Origin: JAUWGC01 sp963753055
GTDB taxonomy: Bacteria > Bacteroidota > Bacteroidia > Bacteroidales > B18-G4
Reading direction: 5' to 3'
DNA: 64,000 nt
NCBI GenBank assembly: GCA_963753055.1
Contig: CAVWAP010000004.1
Coordinates: 62,001-126,000 of the forward strand
Notes under the pieces: model-generated
Databases searched by the model: none
What the model was told of the DNA's origin: nothing
Seen by the model: only the letters and a program-made list of their open reading frames with translations
In this document: positions 16,961 to 24,233 of the stretch, piece by piece
Layout of the letters: each line of letters begins with the position of its first letter
Numbering within the stretch: the first letter of the stretch is position 1
Translations under genes and position numbers: made by a program

Positions 16961-17806
16961 ATGAAACTATACCCTATAGAAACAGGTAATCTCATGCTCG
17001 ACGGTGGAGCCATGTTCGGCGTAGTCCCTAAAGTAGTATGGAACAAAGTTTACCCTGCTGATGAAAACAACCTGGCCAACTGGTCCATGCGTTGCCTGCT
17101 GGTTGAAGATGAAGACCGCCTGATCCTTATTGATAATGGCATTGGGGTTAAGCAGGATGAGAAATTCCTCAGGCACTATTATTTAAATGGAGATGATACA
17201 CTCGAGAAGTCACTGGCAAAACATGGCTTTACCCCTGATGATGTCACCGACATGATACTGACACACCTGCATTTTGATCATTGCGGAGGTAGCATCAAGT
17301 ATAATGAAGATAAATCAGGCTATGAGCTGGCATTCAGAAACGCTACATACTGGACCAGTCGCCAGCAATATGAATGGGCTGTGCAACCCAACAGGCGGGA
17401 GAGTGCTTCTTTTCTCAAGGAAAACATTATTCCCATAGAAGAAAGCGGTCAGCTGAAACTGATCGAAGCGGAAGGCGAGATCCTTCCGAATATCAGGGTT
17501 AAAATTTATAATGGTCATACCGAAGGACAGGTGATCCCTTTCATCAATTACAATGGAAACACTGTGGTCTTTATGGCCGACCTGCTTCCTTCCGTCGCCC
17601 ATATCCCTCTACCCTGGATCATGGCTTATGATACCAGGCCACTGATAACATTAGAGGAAAAGAAAACCTTTTTCAAAGAAGCAGTTGAGAATGATTACAT
17701 TCTCTTCTTCGAGCATGATATCTACAATGAGTGCTGTACCCTTGAAATAGGTGAAAAAGGAGTAAGAGAGAAAGATTGTTTTAAATTAGAGGATATTAGG
17801 GGTTGA
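16961..17806 (+). CDS. Metallo-beta-lactamase-fold hydrolase (lactonase-like)
   Basis: 281 residues. LTHLHFDHCGG is the HxHxDH zinc motif, HTEGQVIPF and FMADLLP provide the next ligands, and FFEHD lies near the C-terminus, the arrangement of AHL-lactonase-like and related MBL hydrolases. No signal peptide. I place the start at ATG 16961; the in-frame TTG at 16949 is less likely. The TGA stop (17804-17806) is the first triplet of the inverted repeat that frames the next gene. The substrate is unknown. Confidence 0.88.
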   Translation: MKLYPIETGNLMLDGGAMFGVVPKVVWNKVYPADENNLANWSMRCLLVEDEDRLILIDNGIGVKQDEKFLRHYYLNGDDTLEKSLAKHGFTPDDVTDMILTHLHFDHCGGSIKYNEDKSGYELAFRNATYWTSRQQYEWAVQPNRRESASFLKENIIPIEESGQLKLIEAEGEILPNIRVKIYNGHTEGQVIPFINYNGNTVVFMADLLPSVAHIPLPWIMAYDTRPLITLEEKKTFFKEAVENDYILFFEHDIYNECCTLEIGEKGVREKDCFKLEDIRG

Positions 17807-17820
17807 TATCTGATATCTGA
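17804..17820. repeat. Left arm of 17-bp perfect inverted repeat
   Basis: TGATATCTGATATCTGA. Its exact reverse complement lies at 18316-18332. Degenerate copies continue to about 17844 (TGATATCTGATATTTGATT), so the arm is itself a tandem of a GATATCT word. The arm begins on the stop codon of the upstream MBL gene. Confidence 0.85.
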
Positions 17821-17857
17821 TTTATGATATCTGATATTTGATTTGTTTTTGATTTTG

Positions 17858-18238
17858 TTATTGATTAATTAAAGATTTGTTACGGAGGTTTTTTTCTGCG
17901 GTTTGAAGTGTTTTTACAAAAATCGATATCAACTCGTTGTTTTCTTTTATAGCGTTTATTACTAAGGATTCTGATTTGGATAGTTTTATCCTCTGAATTA
18001 TCTGCAATGCAAAGTGTGTCTCTCGCAACTCCTTGAGAGCTATTCTAATTTTGTGTATAAAATCTTTTTTGGATTCAGCAGATAAAGCCTCTCCATAGTT
18101 TAAAGCTGATGAAGAAGATGATCTGACAATTTGATTGGTGTAATGCTGATTGCCAGTCTTGTTATAAAAATCGTTTGTAATTTCATAAATGAGAACAGCG
18201 AAGTCAATTAATCTTGTAGAAAGATCTTGTCTTTTCAT
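17858..18238 (-). CDS. Four-helix-bundle protein of the 23S-rRNA-IVS (S23/Avd-like) family
   Basis: 126 residues, all helical and strongly basic. The N-terminal DLSTRLIDFAVLIYEITN, the central QIVRSSSSSALNYGEALSA and the segment KKDFIHKIRIALKELRETHFALQII are the signature of the IVS four-helix-bundle family (TIGR02436-like). Relatives occur in 23S rRNA intervening sequences and as Avd proteins of diversity-generating retroelements. No reverse transcriptase or variable repeat is seen here. The gene is bracketed by the 17-bp inverted repeat at 17804 and 18316, which suggests it travels as a small unit. Function unknown; RNA or nucleic-acid binding is inference. Confidence 0.9.
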   Translation of the reverse strand: MKRQDLSTRLIDFAVLIYEITNDFYNKTGNQHYTNQIVRSSSSSALNYGEALSAESKKDFIHKIRIALKELRETHFALQIIQRIKLSKSESLVINAIKENNELISIFVKTLQTAEKNLRNKSLINQ

Positions 18239-18315
18239 AACATTAGGTTTTACCAGTTAATACCCAAATGTTATAATCCGTTCCCTCAAAAAAGAAATTA
18301 TATTTAAATCATACC

Positions 18316-18332
18316 TCAGATATCAGATATCA
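18316..18332. repeat. Right arm of 17-bp perfect inverted repeat
   Basis: TCAGATATCAGATATCA, the exact reverse complement of 17804-17820. It is followed by a further partial copy (AATCAGATATA, 18335-18345) that runs into the HMG-CoA lyase terminator hairpin. Confidence 0.85.
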
Positions 18333-18344
18333 CGAATCAGATAT

Positions 18345-18368
18345 AAAAAGCGCTTAATGCGCTTTTTT
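18345..18368 (-). terminator. Intrinsic terminator of the HMG-CoA lyase-like gene
   Basis: Arms AAAAAGCGC (18345-18353) and GCGCTTTTT (18359-18367) pair perfectly around the loop TTAAT. On the minus strand the GC-rich stem is followed by a T-tract. It overlaps the stop codon of the gene it ends (18367-18369). Confidence 0.75.
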
Positions 18369-19380
18369 ACTTTCTGCCTGACAACTCTTTCGGTATACGG
18401 CCGTTCTTGATCGCTTCAGACCTGAGTGGCCTTCCACAAATCCGCTCAACCATCCTTCCGACCTCCAGAACCTTGTCAACATCAAGTCCGGTGTCGATGC
18501 CCATCTCATCCATCATCACAACCATATCTTCAGTCGAAACTAATCCTACAATATTTGGATCTTTGTAATAATAGCTTCCTGTACCAGTAACCGGCACTCC
18601 ATCAACAAAGTTAGCTGGTTGCCCACCAATTCCTCCCATGGTGGATTCATAATTGGTCATACCAGCCTGTAAAGCTGCCAGGACATTCGCAAGGCCCCAG
18701 CCTCTTGTTACATGGAAATGTGCAATATGTTTTTCAGGTTGCGGTATTGAGTCCAGCAACATAGAGAAATAATCATAAACCCTGTCGGGTGATGCTGAGC
18801 CATCATGGTCGGCATGCTCAATATCATCGGCACCAATATCCAGCCAGCGTTGAGTAAATTCAACGGCCTTCTTCATATCTGTCGGCCCTTCGATAGGACA
18901 ACCCCAGATTGTACTCACGGTACCATTTACCAGAATGCCTGCATCATGACATTTAGGAATGTATTCCTCGCACATTTTGAAGTACTCTTCTATTGTTAGA
19001 CCAGAATTTGTCTTCTGATGTGATTCACTGGTTGAAACCATCACCAGGATCCGGTCAGGTCCGTAACCATCTTTCTTGGCCTGGATGGCCCTGTCGATGG
19101 AACGCTCACGTATCGTTATAGCTGTCAATGTAACATCATCCAGCATATGCTTGACTTTCTTGCTGTTATGAAGTTTCTGCATCAGCTCATCAGCATCACT
19201 GAATTGTGGCATACCCCTTGGGTTTCCAAAGTTGGTTGTTTCAATATGCCTGAAGCCGGCCAGGATAAGTTGCTCTAGGACCCATAGCTTCGCATTGGTT
19301 GGGATGAATTTTTCTTCATGCTGAAAACCATCCCGTACGGTAATATCTCCAATTTTAACTTTCTTAGGATAATTCATCAT
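18367..19380 (-). CDS. HMG-CoA lyase-like protein (DRE-TIM metallolyase)
   Basis: 337 residues. ITVRDGFQHEEKFIPT is the Arg-Asp metal/substrate motif of the HMGL-like TIM barrel and HIAHFHVTRGWGLANV supplies the two His ligands. In context it would cleave HMG-CoA to acetyl-CoA and acetoacetate, the last step before the acetoacetyl-CoA synthetase encoded nearby. However, the G-loop that normally reads GGCP here reads GGIGGQPAN (Gln254, codon at 18619-18621), followed by an insertion, so the usual catalytic cysteine is missing. Either a divergent lyase or a related C-C lyase or carboxyltransferase. Start ATG at 19380 or 19377. Divergent from the carboxylase beta gene. Confidence 0.7.
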   Translation of the reverse strand: MMNYPKKVKIGDITVRDGFQHEEKFIPTNAKLWVLEQLILAGFRHIETTNFGNPRGMPQFSDADELMQKLHNSKKVKHMLDDVTLTAITIRERSIDRAIQAKKDGYGPDRILVMVSTSESHQKTNSGLTIEEYFKMCEEYIPKCHDAGILVNGTVSTIWGCPIEGPTDMKKAVEFTQRWLDIGADDIEHADHDGSASPDRVYDYFSMLLDSIPQPEKHIAHFHVTRGWGLANVLAALQAGMTNYESTMGGIGGQPANFVDGVPVTGTGSYYYKDPNIVGLVSTEDMVVMMDEMGIDTGLDVDKVLEVGRMVERICGRPLRSEAIKNGRIPKELSGRK

Positions 19381-19425
19381 AATATCACTTGGTTTTGATC
19401 AGTTGAGTTAATAATGTTTTCGAAG

Positions 19426-19444
19426 ATAAGGATTTTTTCCTTAT
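19426..19444. promoter_or_regulatory. Dyad in the divergent promoter of the catabolic cluster
   Basis: Perfect 7-bp arms ATAAGGA (19426-19432) and TCCTTAT (19438-19444) around a T5 spacer, in the 147-bp gap between the divergent HMG-CoA lyase-like and carboxylase beta genes. On the minus strand a TATCTTCG sequence overlaps the dyad and could be a -7 element. The position suits an operator controlling both transcripts. No regulator gene is adjacent. Confidence 0.4.
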
Positions 19445-19527
19445 AATTGCATAGGTACATCAAGGTCGTGTTCAGCAAGATCATTGATCCAATTCCGTAA
19501 TAGATTATTTACCAAAAAACAACAACC

Positions 19528-21135
19528 GTGTTTAAACTCGAGACCCAAATTGACGTTAATTCCAAAGAATTTAAAGAGAACAGAAAATCCTTTGTAAAGA
19601 TCCTCAATGAATATAAATCGAAGTACAGGGATGTGACCAGAGGTGGTTCGGAAAATGCAATCAAGAAACACAAGGCCAGGGGTAAGCTGCTGGCCCGAGA
19701 AAGGATCTACAAGCTGGTCGATCCTAATACGCCATTCCTTGAATTGTCATCCCTGGCGGCCTATGATCAATATGAGAATGACTTTCCTTCAGCCGGTATT
19801 GTAACCGGCGTTGGGGTGATCCATGGCCGGGAAACCGTTATTATTGCCAATGATGCTACTGTGAAAGGTGGAACATATATGCAGTACACCATCAAAAAGC
19901 ATCTGCGTGCACAGGAAGTAGCCCTGGAAAATCTGCTTCCAACGGTGTACATGGTAGATTCCGGTGGTGCTTTCCTTCCCGAACAGGACAGGGTATTTCC
20001 CGACAGGGACCATTTTGGAAGGTTCTTTTATAACCAGGCCCGCCTGTCGGCTCTTGGTGTGCCACAGATTGCCATCGTCATGGGTTCTTGTACAGCTGGC
20101 GGGGCCTATGTGCCGGCAATGAGTGATGAAACGATCATCGTTAAAAAACAGGGCACCATCTTCCTTGGTGGACCTCCCCTGGTAAAGGCAGCTACAGGTG
20201 AAGAAGTAACTGCTGAAGAACTTGGTGGTGCCGAGGTGCATACTTCCATCTCCGGTGTGGCCGATCATTTTGCTGAGAATGATATTCACGCTATTCAGAT
20301 ATGCCGCAACATGTTCGAATCAATGGAACAAAAAGAGAAACAGTTTATTGATATCTCTGCCATTGAAGAACCAGCCTACGATCCCGAAGAGCTATATGGA
20401 ATCGTACCTGTCGACCTGAAAAAGATGGTCGACTCACGCGAGGTCATCATGCGCATGGTGGATGGTAGCAAGTTCCATGAATTCAAAGCCAAATATGCAC
20501 CAACCCTTGTTACTGGCTTTGCCCGCATCATGGGTTACCCGGTTGGTATCCTGGCTAACAATGGTGTACTTTTCCCTGAATCAGCTGTCAAAGGGACACA
20601 CTTTATAGAACTTTGCACAAGCAGAAAAATCCCGCTGCTCTTTCTCCAGAATATTACAGGCTTTATCGTGGGCAAGGACTTTGAACGGCGTGGTATTGCG
20701 AAGGAGGGCGCCAAGATGGTACATGCCGTTGCCAATGCTGATATACCCAAGTTCACCGTGATCTTCGGTGGCTCATTTGGTGCCGGTAACTACGGTATGG
20801 CAGGGAGGGCATTCAATCCGAGACTGCTTTTCATGTGGCCCAATGCCAAGATCTCCGTGATGGGCGGCATGCAGGCAGCCAACGTGCTCATCACCGTGAA
20901 AAAAGACCAATACCGGGCCCAGGGCCAGGAGATGCCGGAAAAGGAAATTGAAAAGCTGAGAAATACAATAGAAGCAAAATACGAAACTGAAGGATCAGCC
21001 TATTACAGTACATCCAGGTTATGGGATGACGGCATCATTGATCCGGTTGATACAAGAAAAGTTGTTGCTCTTGGTATTGCCATGTCACTGAATAAGAAAT
21101 ATCCGGAACAGAAATATGGTGTGTTCAGGATGTAA
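19528..21135 (+). CDS. Acyl-CoA carboxylase beta subunit (methylcrotonyl-CoA carboxylase type)
   Basis: 535 residues, a crotonase-fold carboxyltransferase that moves CO2 from biotin to an acyl-CoA. KHKARGKLLARERI near the N-terminus, SAGIVTGVGVIHGRE, GSCTAGGAYVPAMSDE and the C-terminal-half GFIVGKDFERRGIAKEGAKMV and GGSFGAGNYGMAGRAFNPR are conserved beta-subunit motifs. The length and the GKDFERRGI element fit methylcrotonyl-CoA rather than propionyl-CoA carboxylase. The start is GTG 19528 (in-frame stop at 19501, no ATG between). First gene of a plus-strand operon; the hydratase follows after 3 bp. A normal alpha subunit with biotin carboxylase is absent. Confidence 0.9.
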   Translation: MFKLETQIDVNSKEFKENRKSFVKILNEYKSKYRDVTRGGSENAIKKHKARGKLLARERIYKLVDPNTPFLELSSLAAYDQYENDFPSAGIVTGVGVIHGRETVIIANDATVKGGTYMQYTIKKHLRAQEVALENLLPTVYMVDSGGAFLPEQDRVFPDRDHFGRFFYNQARLSALGVPQIAIVMGSCTAGGAYVPAMSDETIIVKKQGTIFLGGPPLVKAATGEEVTAEELGGAEVHTSISGVADHFAENDIHAIQICRNMFESMEQKEKQFIDISAIEEPAYDPEELYGIVPVDLKKMVDSREVIMRMVDGSKFHEFKAKYAPTLVTGFARIMGYPVGILANNGVLFPESAVKGTHFIELCTSRKIPLLFLQNITGFIVGKDFERRGIAKEGAKMVHAVANADIPKFTVIFGGSFGAGNYGMAGRAFNPRLLFMWPNAKISVMGGMQAANVLITVKKDQYRAQGQEMPEKEIEKLRNTIEAKYETEGSAYYSTSRLWDDGIIDPVDTRKVVALGIAMSLNKKYPEQKYGVFRM

Positions 21136-21138
21136 TAA

Positions 21139-21936
21139 ATGAATTTCATGAAGAATTACGAAAACATTGAGTTTATCCTTGAGAATAAGATCGGGACTAT
21201 CTGGTTGAACCGTCCTGAAATACATAATGCGATGAATGCCGAGATGATCGGTGAGATTATCGATTGTTTCGAACAGATCAATGAAATGGAAGAGGTAAGG
21301 ATTGCAGTCCTGAGAGGCAGGGGCAAGTCCTTTTGCGCCGGTGCTGACTTGAACTACATGAAGAGCATTGCTGAGTTTGGATTTGACGAAAACTACCAGG
21401 ATAGTCTAAAACTGGCGAAATGCTTTAATGTAATTTATACCTGTAAAAAGCCCACGATAGCTGTTGTTCATGGAGCTGCAATTGGAGGTGCCAATGGGCT
21501 GATTGCTGCATGTGATTTCGTTTACTGTGATGATGAAACCAAGTTTGCCTTTGCCGAGGTAAAACTGGGCATTGCCCCGGCAACCATCTCGCCTTATGTT
21601 GCTAAGCGCATTGGCGAATACGGCGCACGCGATCTTATGCTGACCGGTAAAAGGTTCCTGGGCAAGGAAGCAGAGGCATACGGCCTTGTCAATAAATCAT
21701 TGACCGGTGAGGCACTGGAGGAGCATATCGCATTCACGATCCAGCTTCTTTTGAGCAGCGGACCAAATGCCATGTCTGCATGCAAGGAGCTGATATACAA
21801 TATTTACAACAAATATACATTTGAAGATTCAATAGATTATACAGCGAAGTTGATCGCTGAGCTGAGGGCTTCAGAAGAAGGTCAGGAAGGTATGGCATCC
21901 TTCCTTGAAAAGCGTAAGCCCAAATGGACAGAATAA
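21139..21936 (+). CDS. Enoyl-CoA hydratase, methylglutaconyl-CoA hydratase-like
   Basis: 265 residues of the crotonase family. VLRGRGKSFCAGADLNYMKS is the oxyanion-hole segment; its ADLNYM form resembles the ADLNWM of LiuC/AUH methylglutaconyl-CoA hydratases. AVVHGAAIGGANGLIAACDFVYCDDETKFAFAEVKLGI carries the second oxyanion Gly and the catalytic Glu region. In leucine breakdown this enzyme hydrates 3-methylglutaconyl-CoA to HMG-CoA. Three bp separate it from the carboxylase gene. A second ATG at 21148 is possible. Confidence 0.88.
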   Translation: MNFMKNYENIEFILENKIGTIWLNRPEIHNAMNAEMIGEIIDCFEQINEMEEVRIAVLRGRGKSFCAGADLNYMKSIAEFGFDENYQDSLKLAKCFNVIYTCKKPTIAVVHGAAIGGANGLIAACDFVYCDDETKFAFAEVKLGIAPATISPYVAKRIGEYGARDLMLTGKRFLGKEAEAYGLVNKSLTGEALEEHIAFTIQLLLSSGPNAMSACKELIYNIYNKYTFEDSIDYTAKLIAELRASEEGQEGMASFLEKRKPKWTE

Positions 21937-21955
21937 AAAAATAAAATACCTCTTT

Positions 21956-21993
21956 TCTCCCCCAGGAGGGGGAGATGTCCTGCAGAGCAGGAC
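21956..21993. repeat. Double-hairpin intergenic repeat
   Basis: Two adjacent perfect hairpins: TCTCCCCC/GGGGGAGA (21956-21963 and 21968-21975, loop AGGA) and GTCCTGC/GCAGGAC (21977-21983 and 21987-21993, loop AGA). It fills most of the 80-bp gap between the hydratase and the chimeric biotin protein genes. There is no T-tract, so full termination is not expected. It resembles a dispersed palindromic element. Confidence 0.7.
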
Positions 21994-22016
21994 AGAGGGG
22001 GTAAAAACAAAATACT

Positions 22017-24191
22017 ATGGCTAAGAAAAGACCAATAAAATTCAGTCTTTTATACCGGGACATGTGGCAATCCTCAGGGAAATTCGTGCCCAGGGTTGAC
22101 CAGCTAATAAAAGTTGCTCCCGTGATCATTGATATGGACTGCTTTGCCCGTGTAGAAACAAATGGCGGGGCATTTGAACAGGTGAACCTTCTTTATGGGG
22201 AGAATCCTAATAATGCCGTTCGGCAATGGACCAAGCCTTTCAATGAAGTTGGCATACAGACCCATATGCTGGAGAGGGCCCTGAACGGAATTCGCATGTT
22301 TCCCGTTCCTGCAGATGTCAGACAACTCATGTATAAAGTCAAGAAAGCGCAGGGAACAAATATATCCCGTTCATTCTGTGGTTTGAATGACCATCGGAAC
22401 CTCGAGCTTTCTGTAAAATATGCCAAGGAAGCAGGCATGATCTCGCAGGCCTCATTATGTATTACCCACTCGAAGATCCACACAGTGGATTACTTCATGG
22501 ATATCGTTGATAAAGTGGTGGAATATGGAACTGATGAGATTTGTTTGAAAGATATGGCAGGCATTGGCCGCCCGGTGATGCTGGGACGATTGGTCAAGGC
22601 TATTAAGGACAGGCACCCGCAAATCCTTGTCCAATATCACGGTCATTCGGGACCTGGATTCTCTGTCGCTTCCATGCTTGAGGTAGCACGTGCCGGTGCC
22701 GACATCATTGATGTAGCCATGGAACCGCTCTCCTGGGGTATGGTACATCCCGACCTGATCACTATTCGTGAAATGCTGGATGATGCCGGTTTTGATGTTC
22801 CCGAGATTAATATGAATGCCTACATGGAAGCCAGGAAACTAACTCAGAGCTTCATGGATGATTTCCTCGGGTACTGGATCAACCCTAAAAACAGGTTCCT
22901 TTCATCCCTGATGATACAGAGTGGACTGCCAGGCGGCATGATGGGAAGTCTGATGGCTGACCTGAAAGGAGTTCATGATGGTATCAATTACTCACTGAAA
23001 GCCAACGGAAAGCCCGAGCTTACCGAAGATGAGCTGCTCATCCAGCTTTTTGAAGAGGTTGAATATATCTGGCCCAAGATGGGCTATCCTCCATTGGTAA
23101 CTCCTTACAGCCAGTATGTCAAGAATGTGGCATTGCTGAATATCATGCAAATGGCCAAAGGTGAAGAAAGGTATTCCATGATGGATGACAATACCTGGAA
23201 TATGTTACTGGGTAAGGCAGGTAAGCTTCCAGGACCACTTGCCCCCGAAATTATGGAGCTCGCCAAACAACAGAAGAGGGAATTCTACACCGGGGTACCA
23301 CAGGATGCTTATCCTGATGCCCTCGACAAGTACAGAAAAGAGATGGATGAAAATGGATGGGAGTACGGAGAAGATGACGAAGAGCTGTTTGAATTTGCAA
23401 TGCATGAAACACAGTACAGGGATTATAAATCAGGCGTTGCCAAGCAAAGATTCGAGGAAGACCTGGAAAAAATGAAATCACAAAGTGCAACACCAAAAAC
23501 AACAGTAGCCGTGAATGAGAAACAAGCCCCCAAAAGAGATTCCTATAGTAAGGACGAGGTCAATGAGAAGATTGCCATGATGGCTTATCTCATGTATACC
23601 TTGAATACCAAAACTTTTGATAAACGGACAAATGGTGGTAGCCACCATGATATCTGGAACAGGATTGGCTATTGGAGAAATCTAAACAAGGTCGCCCTGA
23701 CTTATGATGACAAGGAATACGAAATTGAATTCACTAAACCTGATAAGGGGGAGTATGAATTCATAATAGATGGTAAGTCAGGTTCCGGAAAGGTTGAGTA
23801 TATCGATAAAGGTGAGATCGATTTCAGCACTGGCAAGAAGACATTCCATGCAAAAATTCACAAAGGTGATGGCATGTTCTCCAAGGTTACCATCAATGAA
23901 CAGGATTTCCAGATGTACAGGAATGACCTGCTGGATGTCAGTCATGGTGCACAGGCAGCGGAAGATGCTATCGATGAGAGTAATAACATCATGTCGCCTA
24001 TACCTGGTAAAATCTTTAAGATCCTTGTAAAGGAAGGCGAGGCTGTCAGAAAGGGTGATATCGTTGTCGTTATCGATGCAATGAAAATGGAGAATAATAT
24101 CACCGCCAAGAGGGAAGCCAAGATCAAGAAAATCATGGTCAACCTGAACCAGATGGTTGAGGTCAACACACCGTTGGTTGAACTTGAATAG
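22017..24191 (+). CDS. Chimeric biotin protein: oxaloacetate/pyruvate-type carboxyltransferase + BT-like + biotinyl domains
   Basis: 724 residues. Residues 1-470 match the PYC/OADA carboxyltransferase barrel: metal ligands Asp15, His208 and His210 (YHGHSG), Lys178 in EICLKDMAG as the carbamylated lysine, and SGLPGGMMGSL downstream. RDMWQSS replaces the usual RDAHQS. Residues about 535-650 (from IWNRIGYWRN) look like the BT domain by which MCC/PCC alpha subunits contact beta. Residues 655-724 are a biotinyl domain with IDAMKMEN (Lys690). There is no ATP-grasp biotin carboxylase. Beside the beta subunit, it may form a transcarboxylase (oxo-acid to methylcrotonyl-CoA). A membrane-free decarboxylase or pyruvate carboxylase B subunit is the alternative. 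Confidence 0.8.
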   Translation: MAKKRPIKFSLLYRDMWQSSGKFVPRVDQLIKVAPVIIDMDCFARVETNGGAFEQVNLLYGENPNNAVRQWTKPFNEVGIQTHMLERALNGIRMFPVPADVRQLMYKVKKAQGTNISRSFCGLNDHRNLELSVKYAKEAGMISQASLCITHSKIHTVDYFMDIVDKVVEYGTDEICLKDMAGIGRPVMLGRLVKAIKDRHPQILVQYHGHSGPGFSVASMLEVARAGADIIDVAMEPLSWGMVHPDLITIREMLDDAGFDVPEINMNAYMEARKLTQSFMDDFLGYWINPKNRFLSSLMIQSGLPGGMMGSLMADLKGVHDGINYSLKANGKPELTEDELLIQLFEEVEYIWPKMGYPPLVTPYSQYVKNVALLNIMQMAKGEERYSMMDDNTWNMLLGKAGKLPGPLAPEIMELAKQQKREFYTGVPQDAYPDALDKYRKEMDENGWEYGEDDEELFEFAMHETQYRDYKSGVAKQRFEEDLEKMKSQSATPKTTVAVNEKQAPKRDSYSKDEVNEKIAMMAYLMYTLNTKTFDKRTNGGSHHDIWNRIGYWRNLNKVALTYDDKEYEIEFTKPDKGEYEFIIDGKSGSGKVEYIDKGEIDFSTGKKTFHAKIHKGDGMFSKVTINEQDFQMYRNDLLDVSHGAQAAEDAIDESNNIMSPIPGKIFKILVKEGEAVRKGDIVVVIDAMKMENNITAKREAKIKKIMVNLNQMVEVNTPLVELE

Positions 24192-24233
24192 ACTTGCCAT
24201 AATATTATTAACCACAAATCAAATTATTAGAAA

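Noticed and set aside
17804..17844. CRISPR array
   Set aside because: The repeated GATATCT words are contiguous, short and without spacers; the same holds for 42164-42191.
17858..18238. Diversity-generating retroelement
   Set aside because: The Avd-like fold suggested one, but no reverse transcriptase, template repeat or variable target gene is present.
22017..24191. Standard oxaloacetate decarboxylase alpha subunit
   Set aside because: No beta or gamma membrane subunits are nearby; the BT-like segment and the acyl-CoA carboxylase beta neighbour fit poorly with a sodium-pump decarboxylase, though it is not excluded.
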